Origin: Parvimonas sp. oral taxon 393 str. F0440
GTDB lineage: Bacteria > Bacillota > Clostridia > Tissierellales > Peptoniphilaceae
Assembly: GCA_000223315.2 (NCBI GenBank)
Contig: AFUS01000005.1
Coordinates: 248,001-312,000 of the forward strand
Reading direction: 5' to 3'
Length of the DNA stretch: 64,000 bases
Positions within the stretch are counted from its first letter, which is position 1. Each line of letters starts with the position of its first letter. Made by a program: the position numbers and the translations under genes. This document shows, in pieces, positions 52,369 to 63,974 of the stretch. The notes beneath the pieces are model-generated. The model saw nothing but the letters and a program-made list of their open reading frames with translations, did not search any database and was not told the DNA's origin.

Positions 52369-54351
52369 CTAATTTTTTTCTTTTAAATCTACTTTTAACG
52401 GTTCATAATTTATTCCTTCACCATTAAAATATTTACTAAATAATTCATAATATTCCAATCTTATTGCTTGAATGAAAACTATAAGTCCTTCAAGACAAAC
52501 AATAAATATATTTCCTAAAACAATCATAAATATATTTCCGATACTTGAACCCAGCATTTGTCCTAAAGCGTGAAATGCCATAAAAAGTCCAACGTGGTTA
52601 ATTGCAAAAGCTCCAACTCTTATAAAAGAAAGAGTATTTGAAAAGAATCCCATAACGGTTTCAAACATTTCAAATCCGCTTTCAACAGGAGAAAATTCTT
52701 CCTTTTCTGCTGTCTTACTAATTATCGGAATAAGTTTCGGTTTCATAAACATCAATGTTGAAGTTACAACCAAAATTACAACACTTATTATTGTAATCAT
52801 TGAAGATACATTTACACTTACATATTTTTTAAACAAAACTGTATTTAGAACAATTACTATAAATGAGATATAGAATAAAAATCCCGATAAACCATTTTTG
52901 TCAAAAAATAATTTTCCAAATTCTTTTCTCATCTTTAAATTTCTAAAGTTGATAAAATATGAAATTAAAATCATTAAAATACCAAGTCCGATAGTTGCAA
53001 CAAGTATTGTATTGATATCTTCCATAGGTCTTATAACCAATGCAGGAATTAACTCTTCAATTCCAAAAACACTACCATATACAAATCCGAAAAACATTGA
53101 TGAAAATCCAATTCTCTGGATAATTTTGGCAATTACACCAAGTTTTTTAAATAATAACATTCCTGCAATTACAAAGATTAGTCCCTGCCCTACATCACCA
53201 AACATCATTCCGAATAAAAGTAAATATGTTATAGCAAAAAACGGTGTTGGATCTGTTTCCTTATAATCCGGAATTGAATACATCTTTACCAATGCTTCAA
53301 AAGGTCTTAAAATAAAATTATTTTTTAACTTCGTTGGTATCTTGAAATTTGAAGGGATTTCATCATCATCCTCAAAATATATCAAGGCACTTTCTGAAAC
53401 TTTTTTAATTGCATTCTTAATACTTTCAACTTTAGATTCCGGAACAAAAGCACTTAATAAAATAAAATTTTTACTTTCTGCAATATGTCCTTCAAGTTCT
53501 TCAATCTTTTCAATAATTTTATATCTGTAATAGAAACCTAAAATATCTTGAAAATATTTATCCTTAAATTCAGCTTTTTCCTTTAAAATTTCATCTTGTT
53601 CTCTTTCTAAACTCTCCAATTCAGCATTTTTATCTTTTATAAAATCCTTAAAAGAAATGTCTAAATTAGGAAGTTCAATTCTATCAAATGACAAAGAACG
53701 AATAAAATATTTTGTATCTTTTTCATAAATGGAAGGCGTAAATATTATAACAGTTTCACCATAACTACTAGTTCCTAAATGCACAACTATTCCCTTAATA
53801 TTTTCATAATTTGCCTTTAATTTTATCCAAGAATTCTTTGAAATTTCTCCCATATCAAAATTAATATGTTTTAAATTGTAAAATTCAGATAATTTCATAT
53901 CACTATCAGAAAAATATTCAACAGCATTTAATAAAATTTTAATTTCAGCTCTCTTTTTCCTATTCTCATCTTCTCTAGTTTTAATTGAAGAAGATTTTGC
54001 AGATATATCTTCTAATATTTTAAGTTTTTCGCTATAATTTAAATTTTGTAAATCATTTAACGTAACATCATCTTCTTTAATATTAAAGAAATCAAACATC
54101 TGATCTAAAAGTTCTTTATACTTTCTCTTTTTAAAAACTTTTTCTCTATGATATGGTCTTATTTTATCAACTTCAACACCCATATCATTAAAAATTCCTA
54201 TTTGAGAATCCATATACTTCATTGTGAAATTTTCTGAATTTCCAGCATTTGTAATATGAATAGAGCCATTCATAACAATTTCTCTAAGAATACTGTGTGC
54301 ATCCTGTTTTAAAGCAACAAGATTCATCATTTTCATTTTTTCAACAGCCAA
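52369..54351 (-). CDS. atpI: V-type ATP synthase subunit I
   Basis: 660-residue stator subunit: a long cytoplasmic coiled-coil N-terminal half (about 1 to 340) and a membrane half with seven or eight helices. The TTG start at 54351 is supported by GGGGGTG upstream and the conserved MAVEKMKMMNLVAL start. FGMMFGDVGQGLIFVIAG and SYIRVGAF-like LSFIRVGAFAINHVGL hold the key membrane arginine. Confidence 0.94.
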   Translation of the reverse strand: MAVEKMKMMNLVALKQDAHSILREIVMNGSIHITNAGNSENFTMKYMDSQIGIFNDMGVEVDKIRPYHREKVFKKRKYKELLDQMFDFFNIKEDDVTLNDLQNLNYSEKLKILEDISAKSSSIKTREDENRKKRAEIKILLNAVEYFSDSDMKLSEFYNLKHINFDMGEISKNSWIKLKANYENIKGIVVHLGTSSYGETVIIFTPSIYEKDTKYFIRSLSFDRIELPNLDISFKDFIKDKNAELESLEREQDEILKEKAEFKDKYFQDILGFYYRYKIIEKIEELEGHIAESKNFILLSAFVPESKVESIKNAIKKVSESALIYFEDDDEIPSNFKIPTKLKNNFILRPFEALVKMYSIPDYKETDPTPFFAITYLLLFGMMFGDVGQGLIFVIAGMLLFKKLGVIAKIIQRIGFSSMFFGFVYGSVFGIEELIPALVIRPMEDINTILVATIGLGILMILISYFINFRNLKMRKEFGKLFFDKNGLSGFLFYISFIVIVLNTVLFKKYVSVNVSSMITIISVVILVVTSTLMFMKPKLIPIISKTAEKEEFSPVESGFEMFETVMGFFSNTLSFIRVGAFAINHVGLFMAFHALGQMLGSSIGNIFMIVLGNIFIVCLEGLIVFIQAIRLEYYELFSKYFNGEGINYEPLKVDLKEKN

Positions 54352-54371
54352 TTTAGCACCCCCTAACTAAA

Positions 54372-55412
54372 TTAATGAATATTAATTAAATATTCTTTTA
54401 CTTCACTTTTACTTAGTTTATACTTATTCGCTTCTGCTATTCTAATTAAGTTTTCATTTTGAATATTCAACTGAATAATGAACTTAAGTAAAGTGGAAAT
54501 TGAATTATCATAGTCTTTAAGTTTCTTTAAGTGGCTAAGATAAACATATTCTTTAATATTTCTATTCGAAACAATAGTATTTCCATTTGCATCTTCAAGA
54601 GTATATCTTAATTTAGTTTTCTTTATCTTCTCAACAATAGCCTCAACACTATCACTATATATCAAATCTTTTAAAAAATCGCCTTTAATATATTTACCAA
54701 ACCTCAAACTATAACTGTAAATTTCCTCATTCGGTAAATTATAATATTTTTTAGCTCTAATTATCCATTGAAGATTAATTGTATCTATTAGAGTAGAAAA
54801 ATAATCATTAAAAATAACTTGACTCGATTTTGATAATTTATCAATTGCATTTTTCATTGTTAAAAAATACAAACTATCCAATTTCATTTCAACATGAAAA
54901 TGTAGTCTAAAAATATCATCATCTGTTAGAGAAGCAATAGCTTTTTTATAAATCGTACCTTTCAATACTTCCAAAGCCTGATTAAAATTTTCACAATTTA
55001 CAAGTTTAGAATAATCAATATGTTTATTTTTCTTATACATTATTGTATCTCTTTCCAAGTCAATCTTTTCGTTTTCAACAATACTTCTAAGAATTATTTT
55101 TATATCTTTAAATTCATATTTCATAAGCATAGCTTCTATAATCTTTTTATCCTCTCCGAAAAGGAAAAACTTTAATTTCTCGAGTAATTCAGCTTCAATC
55201 TTATTGAGCATAAACTCGGTGTCATATCTATTTCTCACAGATCTTTCTTCATACAAAGGAATTTCGTATTTATATAATATATTATTCTTTAAATAATCAA
55301 CGATTTCATGCCTTTGTTCAAAAGATAAAATTTTATCATAATCGGACTCTTTTAAAATTCCCTTTCTTAAAACTCCGATTTTTGCATTAATTGAATGAAA
55401 ATTATTCCCCAT
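54372..55412 (-). CDS. atpC: V-type ATP synthase subunit C
   Basis: About 346 residues, V-ATPase C/AC39 family that caps the central stalk and touches the ring. It is almost fully helical. Start ATG 55412 (MGNNFHSINAKIGVL) follows GGTGAG. Its place ahead of subunit I is unlike the usual E-C-F order. Confidence 0.88.
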   Translation of the reverse strand: MGNNFHSINAKIGVLRKGILKESDYDKILSFEQRHEIVDYLKNNILYKYEIPLYEERSVRNRYDTEFMLNKIEAELLEKLKFFLFGEDKKIIEAMLMKYEFKDIKIILRSIVENEKIDLERDTIMYKKNKHIDYSKLVNCENFNQALEVLKGTIYKKAIASLTDDDIFRLHFHVEMKLDSLYFLTMKNAIDKLSKSSQVIFNDYFSTLIDTINLQWIIRAKKYYNLPNEEIYSYSLRFGKYIKGDFLKDLIYSDSVEAIVEKIKKTKLRYTLEDANGNTIVSNRNIKEYVYLSHLKKLKDYDNSISTLLKFIIQLNIQNENLIRIAEANKYKLSKSEVKEYLINIH

Positions 55413-55728
55413 AAAACTCACCGCTTTCTAAAAGAGAATCAGCAAAATTTTTAATTAAGTTTTCTTTCTTTTCTTTAAAAATATCCTTTATTTCTTTAGA
55501 CTTTTCGTGATATTTCACAAGTTTATCTTTATCTTCGTTCTCTATTGACGATAGATGTAATTTTAAATTTTCCTGTTCTTCTTGCAAAACCTTGTTATAT
55601 TCATCATCTATAACTTTCATCTTTTCTTTTCTTTCTTGAAGTAATCTTTGTTTCTCAACTTCTAATCTTTGTTGATAATCCTCAGCACCCTTATCAATAT
55701 CAAATATTTTTTGTATAAAACTTTCCAT
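55402..55728 (-). CDS. V-type ATP synthase subunit G/H-like coiled-coil protein
   Basis: 108 residues, almost one continuous charged helix (about 15 to 95) and strongly coiled coil, as in peripheral-stalk G/H (NtpF) subunits. ATG 55728 has GGAGG 5 bases upstream; longer starts have none. It overlaps subunit C by 11 bases and is the first gene of the ATPase operon. Confidence 0.78.
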   Translation of the reverse strand: MESFIQKIFDIDKGAEDYQQRLEVEKQRLLQERKEKMKVIDDEYNKVLQEEQENLKLHLSSIENEDKDKLVKYHEKSKEIKDIFKEKKENLIKNFADSLLESGEFYGE

Positions 55729-56036
55729 AAATGCCTCCTTTCTAAAAATTTCAAAGTAAATATAAAATTTTTTCCAAAACAAAAGCGCATTCGTAAAAAT
55801 GCACTTTCAAATTTGCGATAAAAAATTAGAAAATTGTTTACGGAATGACAAGCTCAATTATTGTAAATAATTTTGAAATTTTATTCTCTAATATAATATT
55901 TAAATTTAATTTACAATAAGTTCATATAAAACAAACTTAATCTCGCCATAACCAACAATTTTAAATATAAAAATTTTAATTGTTCAATCAGTTATTATTT
56001 ACCCTATATATTTAAAATATATTTTTTAGCATAAAG
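55729..56036 (-). other. Leader and upstream region of the V-ATPase operon
   Basis: About 308 bases without a gene. It holds a hairpin (AAAGCGCATT with AATGCACTTT, one mismatch, 55782..55807) about 55 bases before the first start codon, and a weak promoter candidate TTGTCA with TAATTT 17 bases on. The promoter is uncertain. Confidence 0.35.
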
Positions 56037-56294
56037 CTATTTGTCATATAATTTTACTAATGGCATTATTTTATCAGAATTTTTATCATCTACTTTTATT
56101 CCCCATCCACAAACTGGACAGGCTAAAAACTTCTTTGATGAAAATGGAAAAATTGGAATAAAAAATAGTGTAAACCATTTTCTATCATTATAAAGCGTCC
56201 ATATTGAAGTATTATTACAATGGTCGCAATGACATTCTTCTTTTGTTTCTCCTATTTTTTTACTTCTTACTTTTGAACCATAAAAAATTATCAT
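56037..56294 (-). CDS. Zinc-ribbon domain protein (zinc_ribbon-type, hypothetical)
   Basis: 85 residues. Zinc cysteines CHCDHC (about 21 to 26) and CPVC (about 59 to 62) surround a hydrophobic segment with FFIPIFPF, a pattern of small zinc-ribbon proteins with a conserved IPIFP motif. No function is known. AGGAGG stands before the ATG. It is monocistronic. Confidence 0.78.
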   Translation of the reverse strand: MIIFYGSKVRSKKIGETKEECHCDHCNNTSIWTLYNDRKWFTLFFIPIFPFSSKKFLACPVCGWGIKVDDKNSDKIMPLVKLYDK

Positions 56295-56590
56295 TTTTCC
56301 TCCTAAATACTATAATTTATATTTAGTAATATACCCATCAAAAATTAAATAAGATTATATTTTAATCAGATTATCAAAATTACAATCTATTTAAAATATA
56401 TTTTTCAAGAATTATTTTCATTACCCTTGAAAACATATATATTATACACCTATGTTTTTATAAAATCAAGAACTCAAATCACAATATTATAAGATTTTTT
56501 AAAAATTAATTCCTCTGTTTTAACTTAATATAATTACTGTCATCTTTATAATTTTTACAGAATTTTTCATACAAACATTTTTATCTCATT
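56295..56590. other. AT-rich intergenic region
   Basis: About 296 bases between addA and the zinc-ribbon gene, with no open reading frame or clear promoter. Nothing supported beyond the addA terminator at its left edge. Confidence 0.4.
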
Positions 56591-56624
56591 AAAAAATCAA
56601 AGTCAAGTTTTGACTTTGATTTTT
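56591..56624 (-). terminator. Terminator of addA
   Basis: 15-bp perfect stem (56592..56606 with 56610..56624) with a three-base loop, ending in T on the minus strand. It touches the addA stop codon. Confidence 0.85.
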
Positions 56625-56625
56625 A

Positions 56626-59600
56626 CTAAATTTCAACAAATGCATTTATTCCAAATAGATATAATCCCTTTTTAGCGACTTTTTTTCCGGAAATGTCTTC
56701 AATTGCAGATTTATATAAATCCAATTGGACTTTGTATCTTGCCTTTACTTCTTCAATATTTTCTTTTGTTACATAATCCGTCTTGTAATCCAATAAAATC
56801 ATTTCTCCATTTTCATTTTCAAAGAAAAGGTCAATTATTCCGACTACCATAATTTTTTCGTCTTCTGAAATATTTTCATCTTTAAATAGATTTTTCAATT
56901 TTATATTATAGTCAATGGCTTTTTCTTTAAATAATTTTTCAGATTTATTTGCAATATAGATTTCCTTAAAAATATCCGACTGAATAAATTTTACAATCCA
57001 ATTAATATTTATCGTCTCTATTTCGTCCAAGCTCATAATATTTTTTTCAACAAATGAGTTTATTTGCAACTTTACTTCTTCTCTTATTTTTGAAATATCT
57101 TCTGTATCAAATTTTGAAAAGTCTAAGAGTTGCATTGCTAAATGGAAAATAGTTCCTTTTTCTGCAGAATTAAATCCGACTTTTTCTTCTCCTTGATGAA
57201 TAAATGACGGAGTTTTTAAAGCAAAATTTTCTTTATAATATTTTTGATGTTTTTCTTCATCTTCTTCCTGAATCATCTTTTTAATTTCAGAAACAGTGAT
57301 ACTTGAAGGCTTATTCAAAACATTTTTATAAACATATTCTTTGTTAAATCTATCTTCCAAAAATTCTTTAACAGTTCGCATTTCTTTTTTAATTTCTAAA
57401 GAGTCGTTGTCTGAAATAATTTCATTTGTTTTAATTTCTTCTTTAATTCTTTGATATTCTATAAATTCCTCTTTTTTAGTATTTACATTTAATTGAAATT
57501 TCAAGTCTTCATTTCCTAAAAAGTTTTCTTCTCTTCCCAGACAATTCAAACTCTTTCCATAAACTGTAAGATTATCAATAGAGCTTAATATCCAATCAAG
57601 ATAATTGTTTATTTTTAGAATTTTATAATTACTTATATTTCCTCTCTCATCAATTCCAGAGCTTATTTCTTCTTTTAAATTCTCATAATCTTTTACTCTT
57701 CCGGTTATTATAAGTTTTTCCTTTGCTCTTGTCATTGCAACATAAAGAAGTCTCATTTCTTCAGCAATTTGTTCGTTCTTTTTGAATTTTTCAATTTTTT
57801 TCTTCATAATGCTGTTGAATGAAGTTTTTTTATCCATATCATAAACAACTGCACCGAAACCAAGTTTTTGATGTAAAACCAAATTGCTGTCGTCAGCTCT
57901 GAAATTAAATTTCTTATTCGTATTCGCGAGAAATACAATTGGAAATTCCAAGCCCTTGCTCTTATGAACACTCATAATTCTAACTACATTCGCATCTTCA
58001 GAAATTAGTTTCGCCTCTGAAATATCACTTTTTAAACTGATTTTTTGAATATAATTTACAAAATTGAATAATCCTTTATAAGAATTTTTTTCATAATTTT
58101 TCGCCTTTTCGAAAAGTAACATCAGATTTGTTTTTCTCTGCTCTCCCATATCTAAAAGTCCGACATAATTATAGTATCCTGTATATTTGTATAAAAACCA
58201 TATTAATTCATCAGCAGAAACTAAAGATTTTTTTTCTATAAATAATTTTAAGTCGGAAATAAATTTTGAAATTTTTTCTTTTAAACTTATTCTAATTTCT
58301 ATGTCTTCATCTTCTAAAATTTTTATTAAAAGCTCATAAAATTTTAATTCTCTATCTACAAGTCTTATTTCGCTCAATTCTTTTGATGTAAAATTATAAA
58401 TTGGAGAATACATTACAGAAATTAAAGGAATATCCTGCATAGGATTATCTATAATTTTAAGTAAATTAATTATTGTATCAACTTCAAAAGTATCAAAATA
58501 TCCACCCGAACTCTCTGCATAAATCGGAATATTATATTCTAAAAATACTTCTTCCAAAATTTTTGTATTACTGCTTGGAGAACGCATCAAAATAACAATA
58601 TCTTTGTAATCAACTTTCCTATAATCATCCAAATTTTTATCATAAACCTTAAAAGGATTTTCTTTATTGTTCATCATATTGTAGATTGTATTTGCAATTT
58701 TTATACATTCAAGTTTAAAAGATTTCATCTCCTCAAAGTCTTCTGAATATTCATCAGTTAAAAGTATCTCGTCTTCGTCCTCATCATCAGATTTTTCATC
58801 AACTAAAAGAATTTCAACTGCACCGCCGACATTTTCATCACTTTCCTTAAAACTTGCCATAGGGTTTAATCTTTCGTCGACAGTATAATCAAGTTCTCCT
58901 GTTTCTTTTTTCATTATTTTTGAAAAAATTAAATTTGTTCCCTCAAGAATTTCTTTTCTACTTCTAAAGTTCGCGTAAAGCATTATCTTTTTATTAAAAC
59001 TGTCAATATCATCCTCAACTCTATAATAATTTTCATATTTTTCCATAAAAATACTTGGATCAGCCTGTCTAAATCTATAAATACTCTGTTTAACATCTCC
59101 AACCATAAATCTATTATTTTCTTTTGCAACTGCTGATAAAAGAATTTCTTGAACTAGGTTGCTGTCCTGATATTCGTCAATAAAAACTTCAGAATATTTT
59201 TCTTGATATTCCAAAGCTGTTTTAGACGGTCTAATATTTCCGTCTTCATCAATATCTACAAGTATCTCAAGTGCCAAATGCTCAATATCTGCAAAATCTA
59301 CATAGTTAAATTTTTGTTTTCTCTCCCAAAATTTTTCCTTAAATTTAATTACAACATCGGAAATTGAACGAACATAAGGATAAATCAAATCACTTTCTCT
59401 CTTTATATTTTCTATATCTAAATTTAAAGTTTTAAGAGACTCTGAAATTTCCGACTTTATACTATCCAATTCTTTTTTACTTTATTATATATTTCTTTTA
59501 CTTCTTCATCACATTTTGAAATTTTAAAACTTACAAAATTCGAATTTAAAAATTCATTAGTTGATATTTTAAGCTCATCAAACTTCGTATTGTCTTTTAA

Positions 59601-60410
59601 AAATTTCTTTAAATTTTCCTTTACGACAGACAAAGCATCTAACAAATTATTATACATATTTACATATTTTTCAAGTTCAGGATAATTTTCTATTTTTTTC
59701 AAATTATTTTTAATACTAAGTTCAAAAAATTCTAAATCCATATCTACATCTTTTGCTATATCCAAGATGTAATTTTCTAAATAAAAATCATCATCCTTTG
59801 TACTCGTATTAAAAAATTCTGCCTTTTCATTTAGCCAAATTTTTGGAAAAGGATGAGAATTCACAAAATTATTTACATTCAATAAAAGTTGTAAAAGTCC
59901 TTCATCCGTATTTTTCTTGGCATACCAGTCAACTAATCTCAAAAAGCTCTCATCATTATTTTCATAAAGCTCTTCAAATAATTCTTCCATAACTTCTTTG
60001 GCTAAAACTTCATTTTCACTTGGATCTATAACTTTTATATTGCTATCCAAATTTACCAAATGAGCATAAGATATCAAAACATCCTTACAAAAAGAGTCAA
60101 TAGTTGTGATGTCAGCACCGCTAAGGAGCAGTAATTGTTTTTGAAGATGTTCATTTTCTTGATTTTCTTCAAGTTTTTTTTCAATAGCCTTACTTACTCT
60201 TTCTCTCATTTCAGATGCAGCCAATTTTGTAAAAGTTACAACAAGTAATTTGTTGATATCAATCGGATTTTTTTCATCTAAAACGAGCTCTATAATTCTT
60301 TCGATAAGTACAGCTGTTTTTCCAGAACCTGCTGCCGCAGACACAAGTAAATTTGTATTTCTACTTTCAATTACCTGTCTTTGCTCTTTAGTCCACTTTA
60401 CTTCACTCAC
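56626..60410 (-). CDS. addA: ATP-dependent helicase/nuclease subunit A (frameshift)
   Basis: RecBCD-type enzyme of double-strand break repair, about 1,261 residues restored. UvrD helicase Walker A AAAGSGKTAVLIER (about 25 to 38), TTIDSFCKDVL, VDEYQDSN, SVHKSKGLEFPIVFL, and a C-terminal nuclease motif LLDYKTDYV. The GTG start overlaps the addB stop by one base, with GAGGTGAG upstream. The frame breaks at the T6 run 59473..59478; one more base joins YNKVKKELDSIKSE. Confidence 0.94.
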
Positions 60411-63400
60411 TATTTCTCACCTCTTTTCTCTTTATTTTCCAAATTCATTAATTCAAAAATCTCATTCGGTCTATCTTTTGTCAATAAGTTCTTAATATTA
60501 TTATATTTATTATGCTTAATATCAAATCTGCAAATGGATTTATATTTACAATAATCACAAGGCTTTTTATTTTTATATCTGAAAGGTTTTATATCAATAT
60601 TCCCTGCATAAATTTCTTCACAGATATCCTTAGTCTTATTTAAAACAAATTCATTTACAATTTCAAATTCATCAGTAGTTAAGCCCAATGTACTTGCTCC
60701 GATTTCTTGACCTTTTGACTTTAATTTAATAGGTAATATTTCAGAAGTCAAATTATCTGCATCCAAAGTCCTATCCAAATTCTTCAAAAGTTCCATATCC
60801 TTTATAACAAATCCTGTAAGTTTATTTTTCTTAAGTTTTTCACTATGATAACTTTCGTCGTTCATATCAAGCATTTTGGAATAAGTTTCAAATCCGACAA
60901 AATTTGTTGTAAAATCACTATAAAATAGTCCTGCAGGTTTATATCTTTCCTTATTGGAAGATAAAATTGCATTCATATAGACAAAAAGTTGTAGTTGTAG
61001 TCCTGCATAGACTTGATTTAAGTCAATATCTCTTTTTGAAGATTTATAATCAATAATTCTTAAAAAGTCAAAATTTTCTCCTTTAAAAACATCAATTCTG
61101 TCAATCTTACCGGCTAATTTAATCTCTTTTCCATTCTTTAAAGTATAAGTAATAGGTTTTATTGACTCATCTCCAAAAGCTGTTTCAAAACCTGTTGGAA
61201 CAAAGTTTCCGCGTCTTACCTGTTCAGCCATAATTTCTATACTTTCAACAATATTTTTTTGTGTTATAGTTGAAAAATATTTATATTTTGGAGAGCTTTC
61301 AAGAATAAAATTAGACTTTTCAGACATTTTTTTAGTTAATTTTTCTACTTCCCTTTGGATAAATTCTCTATCAATTGTATTCCAATCAATATTATTTTCA
61401 AAAACTCCCTTAAAAAAGTCGTCAAAAATCTTATGACAATAAGTTCCATAATCTGCAGGAGAAAAGTCATAAACTTCTCTTTCCTTCGCTCTAAGTCCAT
61501 AACTTATAAAATATGAAAAAGGACAACGCATAAAGTTCTCTAATTTTGAAATACTTACATTTCCACTTTCATAAAGAAATGAAGTATAATCTTTTATATT
61601 TTCTGTTTCTTTTTTGTAGTTCAATTTATCCTTTAAAATTTCAATCTTGTATTTATAATCTTTATCTTCTATCAAGAAATCAATTATTTCTCTAAAATTG
61701 AATTTGTCATTTTCACTCAATTTATTTGAATTTAAAGCCTCAATATTGGAAACTAAAATTTGATACAATCTCTCTTTAGAAAAAGTTTCAAAAATATCCA
61801 TAATAGAAAAATCTTTTAAATAATCTATACTTACAACTTCCAAATTTCCAAAAATGAATTTAATTTTTTTCACAAATCTTGAAACTAAAAGGCTCTTTCC
61901 CTCTAAATCTGAAATTGGAAAAGTTATATACAATTTTTCTTTTGCAATGCTGAAAGTCTTATAACTCAAAAATTGTTCATCAGTAGTTTTTAGTAAATTG
62001 TTATTTGAAAAATTAAAGCCCATAGTTTTTAAACTTTCTTTTTCATTTTCACTGATTAAGTCATTATCCACTATGTTTTTCGGGAAGTTTCCATCATTAA
62101 CTCCCAATACAAAAGCTATTTTTGTAGAAGGTTTTTTCATCCTGTCAACAGTTGTAATAAAGACTTCATCCTTTGAAGGTGGAACAATTCCAAGCTCAAT
62201 ATTTTCAAGTTCAGTCTTAATTAAATTTATAAATTTTGAGTAGGCAATCTTCTCCTCTCCCATAAATTCAACCATTTCATCCAAAACCGCTGTAAAACTT
62301 CCCCAAACTTGAGAATACTCTTTCGCCTTATATAAATTTCCTTCATTTTGGAAATTCATTACAAGATTGTTTATTCTATCAAAAAGTCCAATTTCCAAAG
62401 TGAATTCATATAAATATTTACAAATATCCTTTACAGTATTTCTACCTTTTAACTTATCATGCAAGTTTTTTATAGGAGTTATTACAATATTCTTTATCTC
62501 ATTTATCTTTACAAGTTTTTCATCATCACTTTCTTCTTCAATACTATGAACAATGGACTTGTCCCAAGATTCATCAAACCAACGATTACCTTTTATTCCA
62601 TTTGCAATTACATAATTTTCCAAAAGGAAAATATCTTCATCAGAAACTCCTGTAAGTCCGCTCTTCAAATATCTAAAAACAGAATCATAGGAATAATTTT
62701 TATCCTTCATATCCAAAATGGATAAAATTAGAATAACAATCGGATTTTCCATAATTGAAATCTTTTCGTCCAAGAAATAATCTATATTGTAATCGTCAAA
62801 AACTCTTTCTATTATATAAGAATATTCATCCAAACTTCTCATACATAGAGTTATATCATTATATCTATAACCTTTAATTTTAACCAATTTTGAAATCTCC
62901 TCTGCAATAAAGGAAACTTCATCATATATATTTTTAAATTTTAAAATTCTAATATTTTCAGAATCTTTAGAATATGGTTTTGGAGAAAAAGTACCGATAT
63001 TTTTTTCTAAAAAAGATAAATCTTTAGAATTATAGTAGCTTTCATTTGAAAGTGAAATATTTTCAAGCAATGGAATATTATACTTTTCACAAATATTTTT
63101 AATATTCAAGATTGTTGAATTACTTCTTAAAAACATATTCATTTTTGAATGTAAGTTTTTAAAATCAGTTAAAAGAGAAAAATAAATATTTTTTGAAAAA
63201 TATATTAGCTTTTCAATTACCAAGTATTGAGCAGGTGTAAAGTCCATATATTCATCAACAAAAATAGTTGCACCCTTGATACTTTCAAAATCGTCAAGTT
63301 TTTGGGCAAAAATATTTAAAGTATCTTCTGTATCAAAATATTTCTTTTCAATCAAATTCTCATAAGATTTATAAATATTGTATAAATCTTGCATTTTAAA

Positions 63401-63865
63401 TTTCAAAGACTCATTTTTAACATTTTCTGTAAGTGAAAAAACATCTGAAACTGAAAAATCATTTTGTTTAAACTCTATTATCATATCCATAATATTGTTT
63501 ACAAAACCCATTTTAAAATCATCGGACTTAAAAGTAATCAAATCCTTTGAAACCATATCCATAGCTTTAAAAGTCAAAAGACTTCTAGCACTTGTTGTAA
63601 GTCTTCTCTCCTTAAGTCCACCGACATTGGTAAAAACAATTTTACTTAAAGTTGAAAAACTTACAACTCTAATTCTAAAATTAGGATCAATATTTTTTTC
63701 ATCTTCAAGCTTTTCACTTAATCCTTTTTCCATTTCATATGTAAATTTTTCCGGAACTAAAATATAAATAGGCTTTTTATCTTCTCTTTTTGCCTCTTCA
63801 AAGCAAAAATCTAAAATCTTACTAGTCCTATCTGCTCCAATTCTTCCTGTTATAAATCCAACTGC
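60410..63865 (-). CDS. addB: ATP-dependent helicase/deoxyribonuclease subunit B
   Basis: About 1,151 residues. An N-terminal helicase-like domain with GRIGADRTSK in place of a P-loop, and a C-terminal nuclease with IIDYKSS. Four cysteines for the Fe-S cluster: one in MRCPFSYF and three in CDYCKYKSIC. Start GTG 63865 (VAVGFITG) is chosen since AGAGG lies 7 bases before it. First of the addBA pair. Confidence 0.94.
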   Translation of the reverse strand, partial: AVGFITGRIGADRTSKILDFCFEEAKREDKKPIYILVPEKFTYEMEKGLSEKLEDEKNIDPNFRIRVVSFSTLSKIVFTNVGGLKERRLTTSARSLLTFKAMDMVSKDLITFKSDDFKMGFVNNIMDMIIEFKQNDFSVSDVFSLTENVKNESLKFKMQDLYNIYKSYENLIEKKYFDTEDTLNIFAQKLDDFESIKGATIFVDEYMDFTPAQYLVIEKLIYFSKNIYFSLLTDFKNLHSKMNMFLRSNSTILNIKNICEKYNIPLLENISLSNESYYNSKDLSFLEKNIGTFSPKPYSKDSENIRILKFKNIYDEVSFIAEEISKLVKIKGYRYNDITLCMRSLDEYSYIIERVFDDYNIDYFLDEKISIMENPIVILILSILDMKDKNYSYDSVFRYLKSGLTGVSDEDIFLLENYVIANGIKGNRWFDESWDKSIVHSIEEESDDEKLVKINEIKNIVITPIKNLHDKLKGRNTVKDICKYLYEFTLEIGLFDRINNLVMNFQNEGNLYKAKEYSQVWGSFTAVLDEMVEFMGEEKIAYSKFINLIKTELENIELGIVPPSKDEVFITTVDRMKKPSTKIAFVLGVNDGNFPKNIVDNDLISENEKESLKTMGFNFSNNNLLKTTDEQFLSYKTFSIAKEKLYITFPISDLEGKSLLVSRFVKKIKFIFGNLEVVSIDYLKDFSIMDIFETFSKERLYQILVSNIEALNSNKLSENDKFNFREIIDFLIEDKDYKYKIEILKDKLNYKKETENIKDYTSFLYESGNVSISKLENFMRCPFSYFISYGLRAKEREVYDFSPADYGTYCHKIFDDFFKGVFENNIDWNTIDREFIQREVEKLTKKMSEKSNFILESSPKYKYFSTITQKNIVESIEIMAEQVRRGNFVPTGFETAFGDESIKPITYTLKNGKEIKLAGKIDRIDVFKGENFDFLRIIDYKSSKRDIDLNQVYAGLQLQLFVYMNAILSSNKERYKPAGLFYSDFTTNFVGFETYSKMLDMNDESYHSEKLKKNKLTGFVIKDMELLKNLDRTLDADNLTSEILPIKLKSKGQEIGASTLGLTTDEFEIVNEFVLNKTKDICEEIYAGNIDIKPFRYKNKKPCDYCKYKSICRFDIKHNKYNNIKNLLTKDRPNEIFELMNLENKEKRGEK

Positions 63866-63921
63866 CACAATAATTACCTCTTTCAATCTGATATAATTAT
63901 TTTATCATATTTTTATATAAC

Positions 63922-63966
63922 AAAAAGATAGTATGTCAAAATAAAAAATTTTGCCACACTATCTTC
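63922..63966 (-). terminator. Terminator of the gene beyond the right edge
   Basis: Long imperfect hairpin: AAAAGATAGTATGTCAAAAT pairs with the complement near 63949..63965, followed by T on the minus strand. It separates the off-window gene from addB. Confidence 0.6.
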
Positions 63967-63974
63967 ATATATTT

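Noticed and set aside
63866-63886. Earlier TTG start for addB
   Set aside because: It covers the AGAGG ribosome site; GTG 63865 fits the family N-terminus.
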